64,000 nt of DNA from Daedaleopsis sinensis (taxonomy: Eukaryota > Basidiomycota > Agaricomycetes > Polyporales > Polyporaceae): NCBI GenBank assembly GCA_033807695.1, contig CM066303.1, positions 4,402,001 through 4,466,000 on the forward strand, given 5' to 3'. How positions within the stretch are numbered: position 1 is the first letter of the stretch; every line of letters starts with the position of its first letter. The position numbers and the translations under genes were made by a program. Below are positions 21,356 through 33,649 of the stretch, piece after piece. The notes below the pieces were generated by a model. The model was given only the letters and a program-made list of their open reading frames with translations. It ran no database searches and was not told the DNA's origin.

Positions 21356-24139
21356 CCATGCACGGCTGACGGATGGCGGATGGCCGTTTGCTATGTTGCT
21401 TCCATCGCCGATAGCCATGTGCATGCGCATCTATGTGGTTGAGCTCAGCGACTTCGCCTTCGCTCGCCTTCGACGTTTCGCCGTGAACCTTCCACTGCTG
21501 TCCTGACGGTTGTCGGTAGACCGTGCCGGTGTAGGCAGCTTCAACAAGCACATGGGCATGTGGCTGAAACGCGACACCCCAGCGGCTGCACCTCCTTCCT
21601 TCCTTCCTTCCTTCCTCCCTCCTTGTTCGACGCGGACGAGAACGATGACGACCTTGACCTTGAAGACGATCCGAGCCGCGTCCCGTCCAGCGCACGCGCA
21701 GACGCGGATGCGGTCCATTCTTCCGGCGCACAGCGTACAGCCAAGTACAAGTACACAGCTACGCTCCGAGCCGCGCGCGCGCGCGCGCCCGCTCTTCATT
21801 CTTCATTCTTCAAACTTCGCAGCGCCCTCCGCGGCGGCGCGCGTGACAGTCCGAAGCGAACCCCCGATCTGCCCTCTTCGGCGACTCGGCGACGCGCCGC
21901 TCATCGGCCCCTCACGCGCGCGCGCGTCCCTGGTGCACGCCGCGCGCGCGCCCTGCACGTATCCCGAAGCCCCAGTGACCAGACGCCGTCGCGCGTCGCG
22001 CCTCCAGGACGGGGATAGCGCGGTAGCCCCGGCCCCCGCCTACTCGCAGTGCCGGCTGCCCGGACGCGGCGCGCAGATCCCTCGCGCCTCTGGAGTCTGG
22101 AGCTGGAGTCCGAGTCGGCATGCGCGAGCTCGGTGCGTCGTGTCACGTCCGGATCCAGCGTCGTCCGTGCAAATGCTGACGCTGTCGCCGTCGCAGCGCA
22201 CGCTATGTACCGTACGACTATCCGCCCGTCCCGAACGTCACGCGCACGATCGTACTCATATCAGCGTTTGCGGTGCAGTGACCGTATGCATATGAGGTGC
22301 ACCTCGACCTCGCCCATGCATGTACTCAGTGCGGCGCGCGCAGAGCTCACCGCCGCGGTTGGCAGCGATCAGATCTGCGCGCGGTTCTGTGCTCCGTGAC
22401 GCATGCGCGGGCGCGGGCGCGGATCGACCCGCGACTTCGATTGAGCACCCTAGGCCTGGCCAGGTCCCGAACAACGCATACCACTTACTTACTTACTCGT
22501 GCGACAAGCTCATCTCATGCATGTGCCAGTTGGCGCGATCGGTTGCTGCCCTGGAACTGAAGGACGCGAACCAGGAACCCCGAGCTGACCCGCAGAGCTC
22601 TGTCCTCGAGAGGCAGTCAGCTCTCCGTATCCGTATCCGTACGTACGTGTCTCTCACTCCCGAATTCGAATAGCTCATGCGATATACATACGCCGTCGAT
22701 CCGAGGCCCCGTCGGGCCACGCGGGTGCGGGCACTCGGTTCGTCGTGCACCCCAGTATACCGTCAGCACTAGTACTCGTCCGAGCCCGCGTTCCGTCGTC
22801 CATAACCCCGTCCCAGATCTGCCAGTCTGCCAGTGCCTTGCGATTGCCTGCGAACACAGGACCCGAACAATCTCCCGCCGGCGTGCGCGTGCGCGTGCGC
22901 ACCCTGACCGGAGGGGAGACGGGACCCGCCACACGTGCGCAAATCACACACAGCTATGTCCATTGACAGACGTCGACGTCCGAGTAGGGGCTGTCACAAA
23001 CGCGAGCGAGGGCGGAGGCCAACTCTGCTCCCGCGCGTGCCTCCTCTCCTCCCGTCCCTGGGCCTGGCAGACACGGACGGGAAGCGCTATGTCACTTGTC
23101 ACTCACCGGGTGCGAACCCGCCGGATGGTCGCGGACATCATGGACATGGACATGGACATGGACATGGACGCCGCGCGCTGCTTTCAACGTCGACGTCGCG
23201 TCGGGCACCCTGCTCCGAGTCGCACCCGTCCTGGCTTCCTGGAACGCGCGGTGCAGGGCGCGAATAAAGGCGCGAGCACGAGCATCACGCGCGTGGAGGC
23301 GGAGCGGATGGCGTATAGTACTAGCTGGAGCGCACCTTTGTTGGTGCTCTGACCGCGGGGTCGGGGGTCTGAGGCTAAACGACAGGCGCGGCCGACTCGT
23401 CAGTAGATTCAGAGTGCTTGCTCTTCACGCAGGCTGAGCGAGGACTCGAGGAGGAAGCGCACGATCGCATCTCGGCGTTACAGGTACTGCGGCCTTTCTG
23501 GTTCCCGAGTGTTGCCGAGTGGAAGGATGTATGCGTCGCTGACCGCAGGTAATGCAGCCTGATGTTGGTGGTCAAAATGTTGATGAGTTGGGCATTCACA
23601 GGAATCCGTGCACGGACTCGGTAGTTGAGGACACCGACGTGCGATTTGTACAGCCGGCTGTTGCACGCGATATGTTGCGTAGCTCGAGCTGTATTGCGAG
23701 TTCAAAGACGAGGCAGAGAGCGAAGGCGAATACGAGGACGAGGACGAGGGCAAGGGCAATTGAGACTCGAGAGACGACATAGGCGCGATTTCGGGGATCT
23801 CGGCGGAGCGTGATGCACCCAGGTGAGCATGAACGTGACGATGCTCACAGGACGGGTAGCTGCCTATGGGATACGGTCATTCCGTGCACACAGGAAGTGC
23901 CGTCACAACAGAAGCACCGAAGGACTGAGAGTACTCCGAGGAGGAGGGTATGCCATCGCTTCAGAGCAGCGGTGCCTGTACTAGTACGCGACATATACGG
24001 CCTCTAGTTCAGTTCAAGGTCGTCGCGCAAGTGCACCCCGCCGTGTCCTAGCTGCGCATCAACTCGTACATGTGCCGACCTGACCAAGAAACTGCAGACC
24101 GTCATCGGCCGCAGCCGCGGCCGGGGCTCAGACCTCAGA
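21356..24139. other. GC-rich region with microsatellites, no gene recognised
   Basis: Contains (ccttc)n at 21590-21618, a gcgcgcgc run near 21776-21787, and (ggacat)n at 23140-23170. The Ser-rich minus frame 23780-23478 has no recognisable domain or convincing splice partner. Otherwise nothing supportable. Confidence 0.45.
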
Positions 24140-24510
24140 TCTCAGATCTCAGATCTGAGAGCCCGTCCACGGCCATGTTGCCCAGGATCGCCCGGGTGTC
24201 GACGTCCACCCCAGGCTGGCAGACCTCGAACCCCGCGTCCGCGTCCGCCCCGCACACCGTCCCCGAACTCGTGCCCTTCGAACCCGGCACCCGGCACCTT
24301 CCAGCCGGGTATGGGTTTGTAGAACGCATCGGGGGCGGGGGGGCGTGGACGGTCGGATGAGGGATGAGGGATGAGGGATGCAGGGGGAAGACTGAGGCTG
24401 CTCGGACTCACCGTCCCGTCACGGTTGACGGTGTACGCGCGGACGACGGTGCGGATGCACGCAGCACGCAGAGGGAAGTGCGAGCGCGAGCGCGACGTGC
24501 TGTCGGAGCG
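24140..24510 (-). pseudogene. TAP-type hydrolase pseudogene, 3' exons only
   Basis: Two pieces equivalent to the last two exons of the intact neighbour: RAACIRTVVRAYTVNRDGT before a GT donor (about 24470-24412), then a last exon reading TVCGADADAGFEV...GVDVDTRAILGNM (24260-24150). The piece upstream of that (FYKPIPGWKVPGAGFEGHEF) is in another frame, so there is a frameshift. The catalytic exons are absent. Same orientation as the intact gene at 25051-27478, probably a decayed tandem duplicate. Confidence 0.65.
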
Positions 24511-25050
24511 GCGGACGGAGTCGTCTGAAGAGAGGTGAACGTTGAACAACAGGGCAGGGCGGGGCGGGGCCGAGGTCGAAGTCGAAGCGAACGCACGCAC
24601 GCACGCTGAGCTCGGGCGTTTTCGGTGTGCTGCGTGCCAGTGCTAGGGGCGGAGTACGACGGTACGACGGTGCGCACCCCGAACCCCGGGCCCGTCCAGC
24701 CGGACCAGCGAGGAGCTCCGGGTATCCAAGCTGCATGCAAGCTTGGAGGCGAATGCGACGTAGGGAGGCGCCATCCAGCCTAGGTGGGCTCAGGGAGACT
24801 CCTCCGAGAGGCGCGGGCTGCGTCAGTCTTGCAGCATCCGGCTCCACTGGGAGGTTTCTCGGAGCACTGCAGTGGGTCCAAAATGCCATATAGCGGAGGT
24901 CGGAGGAAGTCGGAGGAGCTGTCCGGAGTGCTGAGGGCAGAGGTATCAATTGTGACAGTACCTACAGGTCAGCCCGGCACTGGTGAATAGACACTTGAAA
25001 CATTAGCAAGATTTAGCCAGCGCTGATATGTTAACACAGCGTGACGGTGC

Positions 25051-27478
25051 TCAGTACTGGAGTCCCCCTTTGCTCATGTGGTCTAGGATCGCCTTCGTGT
25101 TGACCCCCGTCCACATCTCGAAGCTCTCGTCCACCTCGCACACCGTGTCCTCTCCGCGTGGAACCTCGTTCGAACGCGTCAATACAGCCGGTAGCAGGTT
25201 ACTTTGAAAGATGCTCACCGTGCCGTTGATGACGTACGCGTTCACAACATCTATGATGCAGGCCGACGGTGCAGCTTGGATGGAGTGCTACAGCAGCCCG
25301 GGGGCGGAGTCAGTTCGTGCCCTGTATGTATGGCAATCCGTTGCACGCACCCCAAAGCCGTTCAGTCGTACCAACCCAGCCGAGTCCCCAAGAAGCTCCG
25401 CGAGACGTTTCGCGTTCGTGAACGGCGTGACGGGATCGTACTGTGGTCACGGTGAGCCATGCACCACCCGTCAGCGACATCTCCGGCAAGATGCATCGCA
25501 TGCATAAAACACACGCACCGTGTTCCCAATGACGATGATCGGGTTCGCGAGCTTCTTATTGAACGGACCTGTGTACCTCTCAACGGAGCGCGCGGGCCAG
25601 TAGTCACAGTAGTACGTGTGGAATGGCCAGAGCGCCCCGACTGCGAGTCCCGGACCTTGCTCAGCCTGCCTGCCCACTGCAGGTCGCAGGAGGAAGAGAC
25701 GTACACATGTGCGTGATGTCCCGCGAGGTGCTGATGACATTCTCAAAGACGTCGGCCATGTTCAGCGCCCCGAACGAGTCCTTGCCGTCCGCGCAGAAGA
25801 TCGCGCTGGTGGAGTACGCGCGCGTGTCGCTCTCGGCCCGCTTCAGGAGGCTGTGGGGGCGCACGTTAAATGGAGTCGGGGAAAACGGGGCGCGAGGGGC
25901 GCGAGGGGACTCACCTGCGGATCGCTTCATCCGCACGTTTCGCGAGCGTGGTATTTGAGCCGCCACGTTCGGCCTCCTGTCCGGTGATGCTGCTGATGAT
26001 ACCCGGGAGGAAGCTGTTTGTGATCGCCGACCACACGCTTGGGCCGTACATCACCACGAATAGGTCGTCTCTGAGCACGCCGGAGGTCTGGTTCAAGAAC
26101 GTCGGGTCCTGGTGCGCCTTGTCGTCTGCCGCCCTGAGCAGCGCCTGGAGACTGGCGTGCAGCTCGGCCGGGGTCTGGCCCTGTTTTGCGATCGCACAGT
26201 GCTCGGGGCCGGCGAGGGCGCAGCCGGTGATGAACCCTTCGTAGACGTTGTCTGTGTCTACCAACCAGGTCTTTGACCACCACTGGCGATGAGGGTCTCC
26301 GTATCAGTACTATCGTGCGTGAAGAAGGGAATGTGCAGGCGCACGATCGCGAGGTCTTCTGTGCCGAAAGAGACGACGTCGACGACACCATCGAGGATAA
26401 ATTTGCCAACCCGCTAGATGGAAATGCGAAGATCAATCTCATAAGCTGGTGCCAGCGACACATAGTAGACACGCACATCAGGGAACACTGCCATGTGCGT
26501 TGAAAGTCAGCTACACGTTGCAGGGCATGGCACAGGAGATGTTACTCACTATTGACGAACCAGGCTCCGAGCATAGTGCCGTACGAGGCTCCGTAGAAGC
26601 TCACAAGATTTCCCGGCCCGTCCAACGCCTCCGCCAGTGCGAGCAGATCCCGCGCAGTCGCCGCCGTGCCCATGTACCTGAGGTACTTGCCCTGCGAGTG
26701 CTCCGCGCATCGTTTGCCTACCTCCGTGTACTTCTTCTGCATAGTGTCAGCCTGGGCGAACAGGTTGCGGATATCGGTCGGGTCTGTGAATTTGCCGTGC
26801 ATCTCGATCCCGGTCGCCTCGATCGTCCCGTCGAAGAACGCGTTGTACTCGTCGACGCTGTCGAAACAGTACACCTCGCCCGGTCTGCACGGACAGGGTC
26901 AACGTCGCTGACGTCAGCGTTTATGATACCGCGATCTGGGAGGGACGCACATGGAGTGCGCGCCGACGCCGCGCGGGTCCCAGCTGACTATGTCGTAGTT
27001 TCCGCCGGTCAGGTTGAGTATGAAGTTGGTGGTGGCGACATCTGCGAGGCCCTCGCTGAGTCCCGAGCCGCCTGGTCCACCTGTTCACCCAAGTAGTATC
27101 TTATGAGCATACCTGGAGGTGGTGTAATTGCGGCGAGAACGTACCGGGGTTGTAGAAGAACGTGCCCTGCCGGTCTCCGGTCGCGTTGGCCTTCACTACG
27201 GCGATACGGCCTTGGCCCACAGAGGGGTCATGGTAGTCGAGAGGGATCTCGAAGAACCCGCAGGAGAGCGTGGAGTTTGGGATCCCGAATGGATCGCAGG
27301 AGCCCCATTGGATCGCCGGAGTGTCTCCCTGTGGATGGTTAGAACATCTCTGGAGGGCCGATGACACTAGAGAGCGCACCGTGTTCACATTCGCCACCGC
27401 TGCCGCATGTACGGATGTTTTGACGAACAAGAGGACGAGAGGGAGAAGCGCAGGTGCGACGGATATCAGCTTCCCCAT
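25051..27478 (-). CDS. Secreted TAP-type alpha/beta hydrolase, 12 exons, 567 aa
   Basis: Exons (minus): 27478-27380, 27328-27145, 27080-26951, 26884-26550, 26487-26477, 26413-26378, 26282-25915, 25850-25705, 25640-25519, 25440-25351, 25287-25219, 25164-25051; the sum is an exact number of codons. The N-terminus MGKLISVAPALLPLVLLFVK is a signal peptide. The oxyanion loop is NPGGPGGSG, the nucleophile Ser lies in FYGASYG, the Asp in YDPVTP and the His in GFGHS, so the triad is complete. The C-terminal TAP domain ends TVCEVDESFEMW. Many N-x-T/S sites and Cys fit secretion. The family comprises aminopeptidase/peptidase-like hydrolases; the substrate cannot be read here. Exon 5 is an 11-nt microexon, conserved in the paralogue at 31017-31027. 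The exon 6/7 junction is the least certain. A TATA box lies about 60 bp upstream. Confidence 0.9.
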
Positions 27479-27536
27479 GGCTCAGATGCTTACTCGTAGT
27501 AGAGCAATGTTCGTTTCGGGCCTGAAGAGGCTAGTC

Positions 27537-27544
27537 CTTATATC
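27537..27544 (-). promoter_or_regulatory. TATA box of the minus-strand TAP hydrolase
   Basis: Reads atataagg on the minus strand, about 60 bp before the ATG at 27478, a usual spacing for fungal genes with short leaders. Confidence 0.55.
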
Positions 27545-27559
27545 CATCCCTCCGGAAGC

Positions 27560-29110
27560 TGTCGAGTGCGGTGGGCAGTACGCTCATCATTAGGAAGCCA
27601 AGTGAAGCTGAGTAGAGACTAACGCCTCCATGCGACTTGGTGGGCGGTATAGCGCTACTCGTGCGCCATAACCAGTGACTCACCTGTCAAGGATCTCTCA
27701 ATGCCTGCGTGTACTGGCGCAGCTGCTGAGCCCTGTCGAACCGGCGAAATATACACTGCAATTGAGTTCGCTCTGCGTGTGAGCTCCCAGGGCGACAATA
27801 GCCCCACGTCCACGCGGGTGCAGCTAGTGGGTATTATCCAACGGTCACTCGCGGTGACAGAACGTGTAGGCGGATCTTCGGCTCACAGCAACTTCGTTAG
27901 CGGGGCTCCATTCCTGCAAGATGAGCGGTCATGATGCGGTGATAGAATGACAGTACAGACCGGCGCAAGGACTTGACTCACCGTAACGTGAATACTGCGC
28001 CGCGAACCTCTAACACCGCAGCGACTGCGCAAGTATCTCTGAGCGCGTGGTCGAAACTGACAGAACGTATGGCGTGTTCTCAATTTGAACGCTTCTAGCT
28101 GCTTATTATGCAGTGTAAGCACGGTGTATGGAAGTACACAACCGATATTGCGATGTTGAGGTTTGGTTGCAATCATTGATGTGCTGCCGGACTCTTGAAA
28201 AGGAAGGTGTTTAGGTGCGAGTCGCATACGCGTCTGGTACGCACGTCGGCCTAAGCGGTAGAAGCGTGCAGATTAGATGTTAAAATACACGTCCATCTGA
28301 GTCTCCCTGCCAGCGATGTCTTTCTGATTTCAGGTGATATTCCTAACGAGCCAGTGCATACTAGCCACAGGAAGGGCCAGTAATTTGATCCATGTGAACA
28401 CACCCGATGTCAAAACTGTTGTCGTGTTCAGAAACTTAAGATGGTACGCACCATGTATCGTGGAGTTATCGAGCTCCTGCGTGCGCAGTGTGACTAGTAA
28501 CTCATTGTACCAGTACACAGCGTCGCTCGTACGAACCGCACGACTCAGACTCGGATAAGTTTACATGACAGCAGGTTGTTGAAGTCAGGTTGAAGTACAG
28601 GCAGTGAGTCCTGAGTGAGTCACGGTCCGTGGTGTTGCCAGTGAGTCCCGAAGTTTACAGCTCCATGAGGCGACTACCGTCTAGTACGTGTCGAAGTCCA
28701 ATCGGAGCCTGTAGTATCCCAGGACAAAACGAGCAAGCCGTCTTCTCCGAACGAATATTCCGCGTTCCGCCAAAGGTAGGTCGGACTTGGCCGAGGAGGT
28801 GGGCGTCTATCAACTTCTCACCGTCACGACTCACCGTCAGGTCAACCGTAGTCCGTCCTGAACGCAGTGAACGCTAGTGAACGTTCAGTACTCAGGCTCG
28901 GCGGTTCCGCGAAAAACTGCGGTAATGCCAGCAGTGACTAGTGACTTCTAACGGGGAATTGTTAAGGTGAGTTCAGGGATAAGACTCCATGACTATCGCT
29001 TCTTCACTGAAAGCACTGGCAGGATGGCACATGCCAGGCCATGGGTAGTATTCTCCGTCGCCGACTCCGACTAACCTTCCTCCTTTTCCGACTCGCCGCC
29101 GCCGCCGCCG
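27560..29110. other. Gene-free intergenic stretch
   Basis: Frames are short and show no family signature. A (gccgcc)n run at 29098-29113 marks the edge of a palindromic element. No gene is supported. Confidence 0.45.
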
Positions 29111-29119
29111 CCGGTAGGG

Positions 29120-29814
29120 AGTAGCACGGGTATACCCGTACTCGTACCCGCGCAAACCCGTACCCGTACGGGTTTGCGCGGGTACGGTCTCCCACGGGTA
29201 CGGGTCTACGCGGGTACGGGTCTACGCGGGTAGTAGGTACGGGTATCCCGGCGGGTCTGCGTCATACTACACGGTCGTAGTACACTATGTGGGCTCGTAC
29301 CCATCTGTCGTGGCCTACCTCGCGGTATCGCCCGCACCCCACCACCGCGGCAACCCAACAACGGATGGGTATGGTGCGGGAGACACCACGACAGAGGGGT
29401 ACGAGACGAACATTATGGTGTAACTCGAGCGTATGGCTCGTATGGCCGGTGGTGCTGACTTTCGGGGTTACAGCTAGGGCTGCTTATCGAGACCGTTTCG
29501 TTCGAGCTCAGCGACGTCGACGCTGCGCGAGCTGACGACGGGGTCTAACAGCGGCGCATTCGGCCTGAGGTTCGATGCGCTTGAGCTTAATCCTGAAGGC
29601 CGCTGCGTCCGTCCGAGTCTCCATATACCCCTTGTGTGGGTCATGAGTGCTGGGGCCGGATGTTTGAGTGAGGATGAGGATGAGAACAGTGTAGAAACAA
29701 TTGACATATTGGGGCCGACGACGTTCAGTAGAACGTGCTGCCAGTGGTTTCCCGACTGGTCTACGGGTTTCCGCGGGTCGCCCACCTGCCAACCCGTACC
29801 CGTCCCGTGCTACT
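29120..29814. mobile_element. Possible non-autonomous TIR element (agtagcacggg ends)
   Basis: An 11-bp inverted repeat, agtagcacggg at 29120-29130 and cccgtgctact at 29804-29814. Subterminal clusters of gggtacggg/cccgtaccc lie on both sides (29125-29260 and 29760-29805). A long palindrome, cccgcgcaaacccgtac with its complement, lies at about 29148-29182. Subterminal repeat clusters like these are common in hAT elements. No clear 8-bp target duplication was found and no transposase is present, so the call is tentative. It ends 180 bp before the hydrolase gene at 29994. Confidence 0.4.
29293..29407. mobile_element. Small palindromic MITE-like element, copy 1
   Basis: About 115 bp with inverted ends gctcgtacccatctgtcgtgg and ccacgacagaggggtacgag. 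A relative with gtctcgtacccatccgtcgtgg ends is at 36798-36903, and both share the core cgcccgcacccc. No coding capacity. Confidence 0.65.
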
Positions 29815-29948
29815 GCCGCCACTCGACTCCGATCGATTTCGTGCAACTGCGGGCACGCGTCGTCGTCGCCGAGGGAGTTAGTCACGGCCCCGCCGCCCGC
29901 TCGAGTCACAACTACTCGCGATCTGATTGGCGAAGGGTCGCTGTAGTG

Positions 29949-29957
29949 TATATTAAA
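29949..29957 (+). promoter_or_regulatory. TATA box of the plus-strand TAP hydrolase
   Basis: tatattaaa, 37 bp before the ATG at 29994. An inverted CCAAT (attgg) lies at about 29926. Confidence 0.55.
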
Positions 29958-29993
29958 TCGGAGGAGCAGCCTCCTCAATCAGCAACACACACC

Positions 29994-32688
29994 ATGTCTA
30001 GGCTTGTCTTCTCTATCGCGCCATTAATGCTAGCAAACTTTGCCCAGGGTGCTAGCAGGCCTCAGGTGCATTACGCTTGCTCTTCTACAACACTGATATC
30101 TTAACACTCAGTCTTGATGCAGGTCTTTCAAAGAGTGAAACCAGAGCCCTCTGCTCTTCAGCCACCCATTGCATGGGGTCCTTGCCCGGCCACAGTTCTC
30201 AGCAGCTTGTCCTGCGGCTTCCTCGAGGTGCCCATCGACTACCACGACCCCTCCGCTGGCAATGGGCAGATCGCCGTCGTCAAGGCCAACGCGACTAACG
30301 AACGTTGCGGCACCATGTTCATGAACCCCGGTACGCCTTCTCAGACTCTGAGCGGCCGATGTCGCTAGTAGCTCACGTAACCTCATTCTGTCTTTGGTGG
30401 TGCTCCGCCCGGCATTCTCAGGGGGGCCGGGTGTTTCTGGCGTCGACGGCCTCGCGGGCATCGCCCCGATACTCCTCGACTACACCGGGGGTGGCTATGA
30501 CATCGTTAGCTGGGATCCACGCGGGGTCGGTTCCTCCACGTGAGTGCACGGGCACCGTCCTCTGTCGTCATTGACCGGTCAAACACTGAAACGCGCCGTG
30601 ACGCATCCCAGCCCGGGCGCCGTGTCTTGTTTCAACAGTACAGACGACTACACCGCATTCTTCAACGGCACGATCGAGCTCACCGGCATCGAGTGGACGG
30701 GCATATTCGCCGACCCTGCAGATGTCGCCGCTCTGTACGCCCAGGCGGATGACATGCAGGCGAAATACGTCGAGACCGGGCAGCGCTGCCGCGCGGATCC
30801 GAACGGGCGGTATCTGCAGTATGTGGGCACGGCTGCGACAGTGCGCGACCTCGTCCGGCTCGCGGACGCGATCGAGGGTCCGGGGAGTCCGATTAACTAT
30901 ATCGGATACTCGTACGGCACCTTCCTTGGCGGATGGTTCGTCAACAGTGAGTTCGCTGTCCTGCGCATGCGATTTATCAGCACTATTGCCCTCAGCTGAC
31001 GGAGACTGCTCGGCAGTGTTCCCTGAGGCGAGTATCAGGACTGGCTTTTTCGTCCCCGATATTTCGCTCAACATAGATACATTCGTCGCCGTGAACTACA
31101 GAGGGTCGGCAAAGTCGTCCTGGACGGCGTCACAGACCCCGAGGTCTTCAGTGACATAGACCTTTCCCTTGTATGTCATGCCCATCTCGTCTCCCACCAG
31201 GCCTGCTGACCGATCTCGGGTGTCTGATGGGCTAGGGCTGGTCTGCTGAACTCACCGACACGGACCTGGTGTACGAGGGCCTCGTCACCGCATGCGCCCT
31301 CGCGGGGCCAGAGAAGTGCGCGATCGCCAAGGAGGGCGACTTCCCGCAGGACGTGCATGCGACCATCCAGGCTGCCATTGACGCCGCGCACAACGCCTCG
31401 CGCGCGAACCCCGCGTTTCCCGTCAAGTCGGGCATGATCCGCTGTATGTCTGAGAACATGCGAGCCTGTGGGCTATGAACGTGAGTGACTGACTCGAACC
31501 GACTGTCTAGATGCGATGGTCACGCCGATGTATGGCGCCGCGGCGTGGCCGGGCGTGACGAACTCGCTCCTCCCGGAACTTATAGCCGCCATCCAGGAGC
31601 AGCGCGCCCCGAACGCGACGATCGTCGATCCGTATCTCGCTAGGTACGCTGTTGGGACCGCTTGATTTCGTCCGTCTCAGTCCTCTCCCGCATATTAACC
31701 TATCACCTTTCACACGCTTTCTCCCCTCCCCTACCTACCTACCAGATCGCCGTATTCGCAGGTCGCAATAAACTGCGCGGACACAAAGGATGCCACGGCT
31801 GGGATAACAATGAAGGACATCTTCGACGTGGCCGTCACCGCCACGCGGGACGTCTCCCACATGTGTACGTCCCCGCGCGCGCGTCACGCACTCGGATTGA
31901 CGAACATGGCTCACTCGCGGTGCCAACATGTACAGTCGGTGCCGTGTGGCCCGTCCCGGCGTACTACTGTGAGACGTGGCCGGCGCGCGCCGTCGAGCGG
32001 TACACGGGCCCGTTCAACAAGACGCTCGCGAACCGGATACTGGTCGTGGGGAACACGGTACGTCTGTCGTTTTCTTTCGCGCGCAGTGCGAGTGTGCTGA
32101 CGGACTGCCCGCCTTTCTACGCATCTGCGCTGGGGCCCATTGCGCGGTACCGTGACTGTGCACAGTACGACCCCGTGACGCCGTTCTGGCAGGCGAAGAG
32201 CTTCGCGCGTCGGCTCGGAGACGGCGCGGCGCTGGTCCGCATGGACGGCTTCGGGGTGCGTGTCTCTCTTCAATCCGGGGAGAGTCGACCGCGGACGCAC
32301 GATCTTATTCTACGGTGTTGATATCTCTCTAACATAGCACACATCTCTGGCTGCACCTTCGAGCTGTGTTCGCGCGATTGTGCGCGCATACATGGCCAAC
32401 GGAACGGTACGTACGATTGATCTTCTCGGAGCTCGTGTAGCTGACCGGTCCCTGCCCCCATGCGCATACCCGTAACCCTGGTGCGTGATGGCTCTCCCCT
32501 ACCGATGACAGCTCCCGGCAGCCCGGAGCTGGGAAACGCCGTGCGATGTGGACGACGCGTTCGAAATCTACCCCGGGGTGACGACCAAGGATGTGCTTGA
32601 ATACGTTGAAGGTGGCCTTCAGTGGGAGGCGTCAGTCGGGCCGCACAACTCGGGAGAAACGTTCGATTTGTTCGATTTCTGCGTATAA
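29994..32688 (+). CDS. Secreted TAP-type alpha/beta hydrolase, 13 exons, 576 aa
   Basis: Exons: 29994-30065, 30123-30330, 30422-30539, 30612-30946, 31017-31027, 31102-31170, 31236-31443, 31511-31643, 31746-31864, 31936-32057, 32166-32255, 32338-32406, 32512-32688; the total is an exact number of codons. Signal peptide MSRLVFSIAPLMLANFAQG. Oxyanion loop NPGGPGVSG, nucleophile Ser in IGYSYG, Asp in YDPVTP, His in GFGHTS, C-terminal TAP segment PCDVDDAFEIY: the triad is complete. Close paralogue of the minus-strand gene at 25051-27478, with the same 11-nt microexon (31017-31027). That microexon is followed here by a GC-AG intron (gcgagtatc... at 31028) where the paralogue has gtgcg. The C-terminus carries an extra tail after GGLQW. 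Confidence 0.9.
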
Positions 32689-32856
32689 CAGTGCTCCTCT
32701 GCACCGTGTTTCTCAGTCTATTCTCTTGCAGTATCTACTGAACCTGTTAATGAAGAGCGCTACGCACCTCGTCCCTTTTCGCTCATAGCTCAGGCGGGGT
32801 CTGACAGTAGCCCGACGCCACTGGGTTTCTCGTCACTGATGCACGTAGCTTGCTCA

Positions 32857-33091
32857 CTACTCCCTGCAGTTGCACTGATTACGACAGCCGTCTCCCAAGG
32901 TACTGTCAGGCAGCTTAACCGCGACTGAGCTACCGCAGGTCCGAAACAGGGCTTTGGAGTACTCGCCAGACGCGTCGAAATCGACCGCTACCGTTACGTC
33001 GTATCCGAACCGGTTTCCTCTCATATGCCATGCTGGCTCATCTCCAAATCTTGGTGTACCGGCGATGAACACGAGGTCTTCTTCGGTATGA
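32857..33091 (-). pseudogene. Fragment E of the unnamed A-E gene family
   Basis: A frame opening after a stop with TEEDLVFIAGTPRFGDEPAW and continuing VTVAVDFDASGEYSKALF. Its start aligns with EEDIMFVIGTTKTSAW of gene C (47206) and EEDLIWVSGTLKASAW of gene B (44116). Nothing before or after it belongs to the family, so it is an isolated exon fragment on the same strand as gene A. Moderate confidence because only one motif is shared. Confidence 0.4.
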
Positions 33092-33649
33092 CTCGGTTAG
33101 TAGGGACTGCGCGAATGCATAATACGACTTCCTAGCAATCGTCTTGTTAGTCTTCATCTCCCACTTGTCGACTCATCTGATTCGTCTGCGTCGTGGATTG
33201 CTGCGCAATCTTGCTCCGCGTCCAACTTCGCGCAAAGCTGCTTGGCCTCAGGCAAAGCAGATGACGCCGACGGAAGGTGTTTTGAGGAACCGAAGCTCGA
33301 GCCCTGTGCTTCTGAGTGAAGAAGAGATCGGGTGAGCTTGATGTACGCCACACATGGTGCCACATAGTCAGGTCGACATGCAGGCTTAGTAAATGTATGG
33401 CACACTACTATAGTAAAAGGCCGCTACAAGGTGATCCGCTGTTACAGGACTTTCGGAGAGGCTCGTGGAGCTCTCATAGTACACCCAGAAACATATGATA
33501 AGCCGGTCAAATTTCGATCGATGCAGCTGCGTCATGTTCCAAGAGGCTTCTCCTTTGTGCCCGAATCGTCTATATGTACCAGTGATGCGACTCTAGTCGC
33601 TGTCTGTATGATGTACTTGTAGCTTCTACCCAGTGGACCATTCTTTTTC
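33092..33649. other. Spacer downstream of gene A, no gene recognised
   Basis: No recognisable exon in either strand. If gene A used another last exon, its minus-strand frame could run on to 33532 (ends TKEKPLGT). Confidence 0.4.

Noticed and set aside
21510..22560. Several long plus-strand frames
   Set aside because: High GC with simple repeats; frames overlap each other and have Arg/Ala/Pro noise composition.
23375..23780. Ser-rich minus-strand frames that might join by splicing
   Set aside because: No recognisable domain, weak splice sites and simple-repeat composition (gaggacgaggacgagg).
33532..33649. Extra C-terminal exon of gene A ending TKEKPLGT
   Set aside because: Phase from the preceding exon (33838-33760) leads to the stop at 33650; the other frame needs a phase change.
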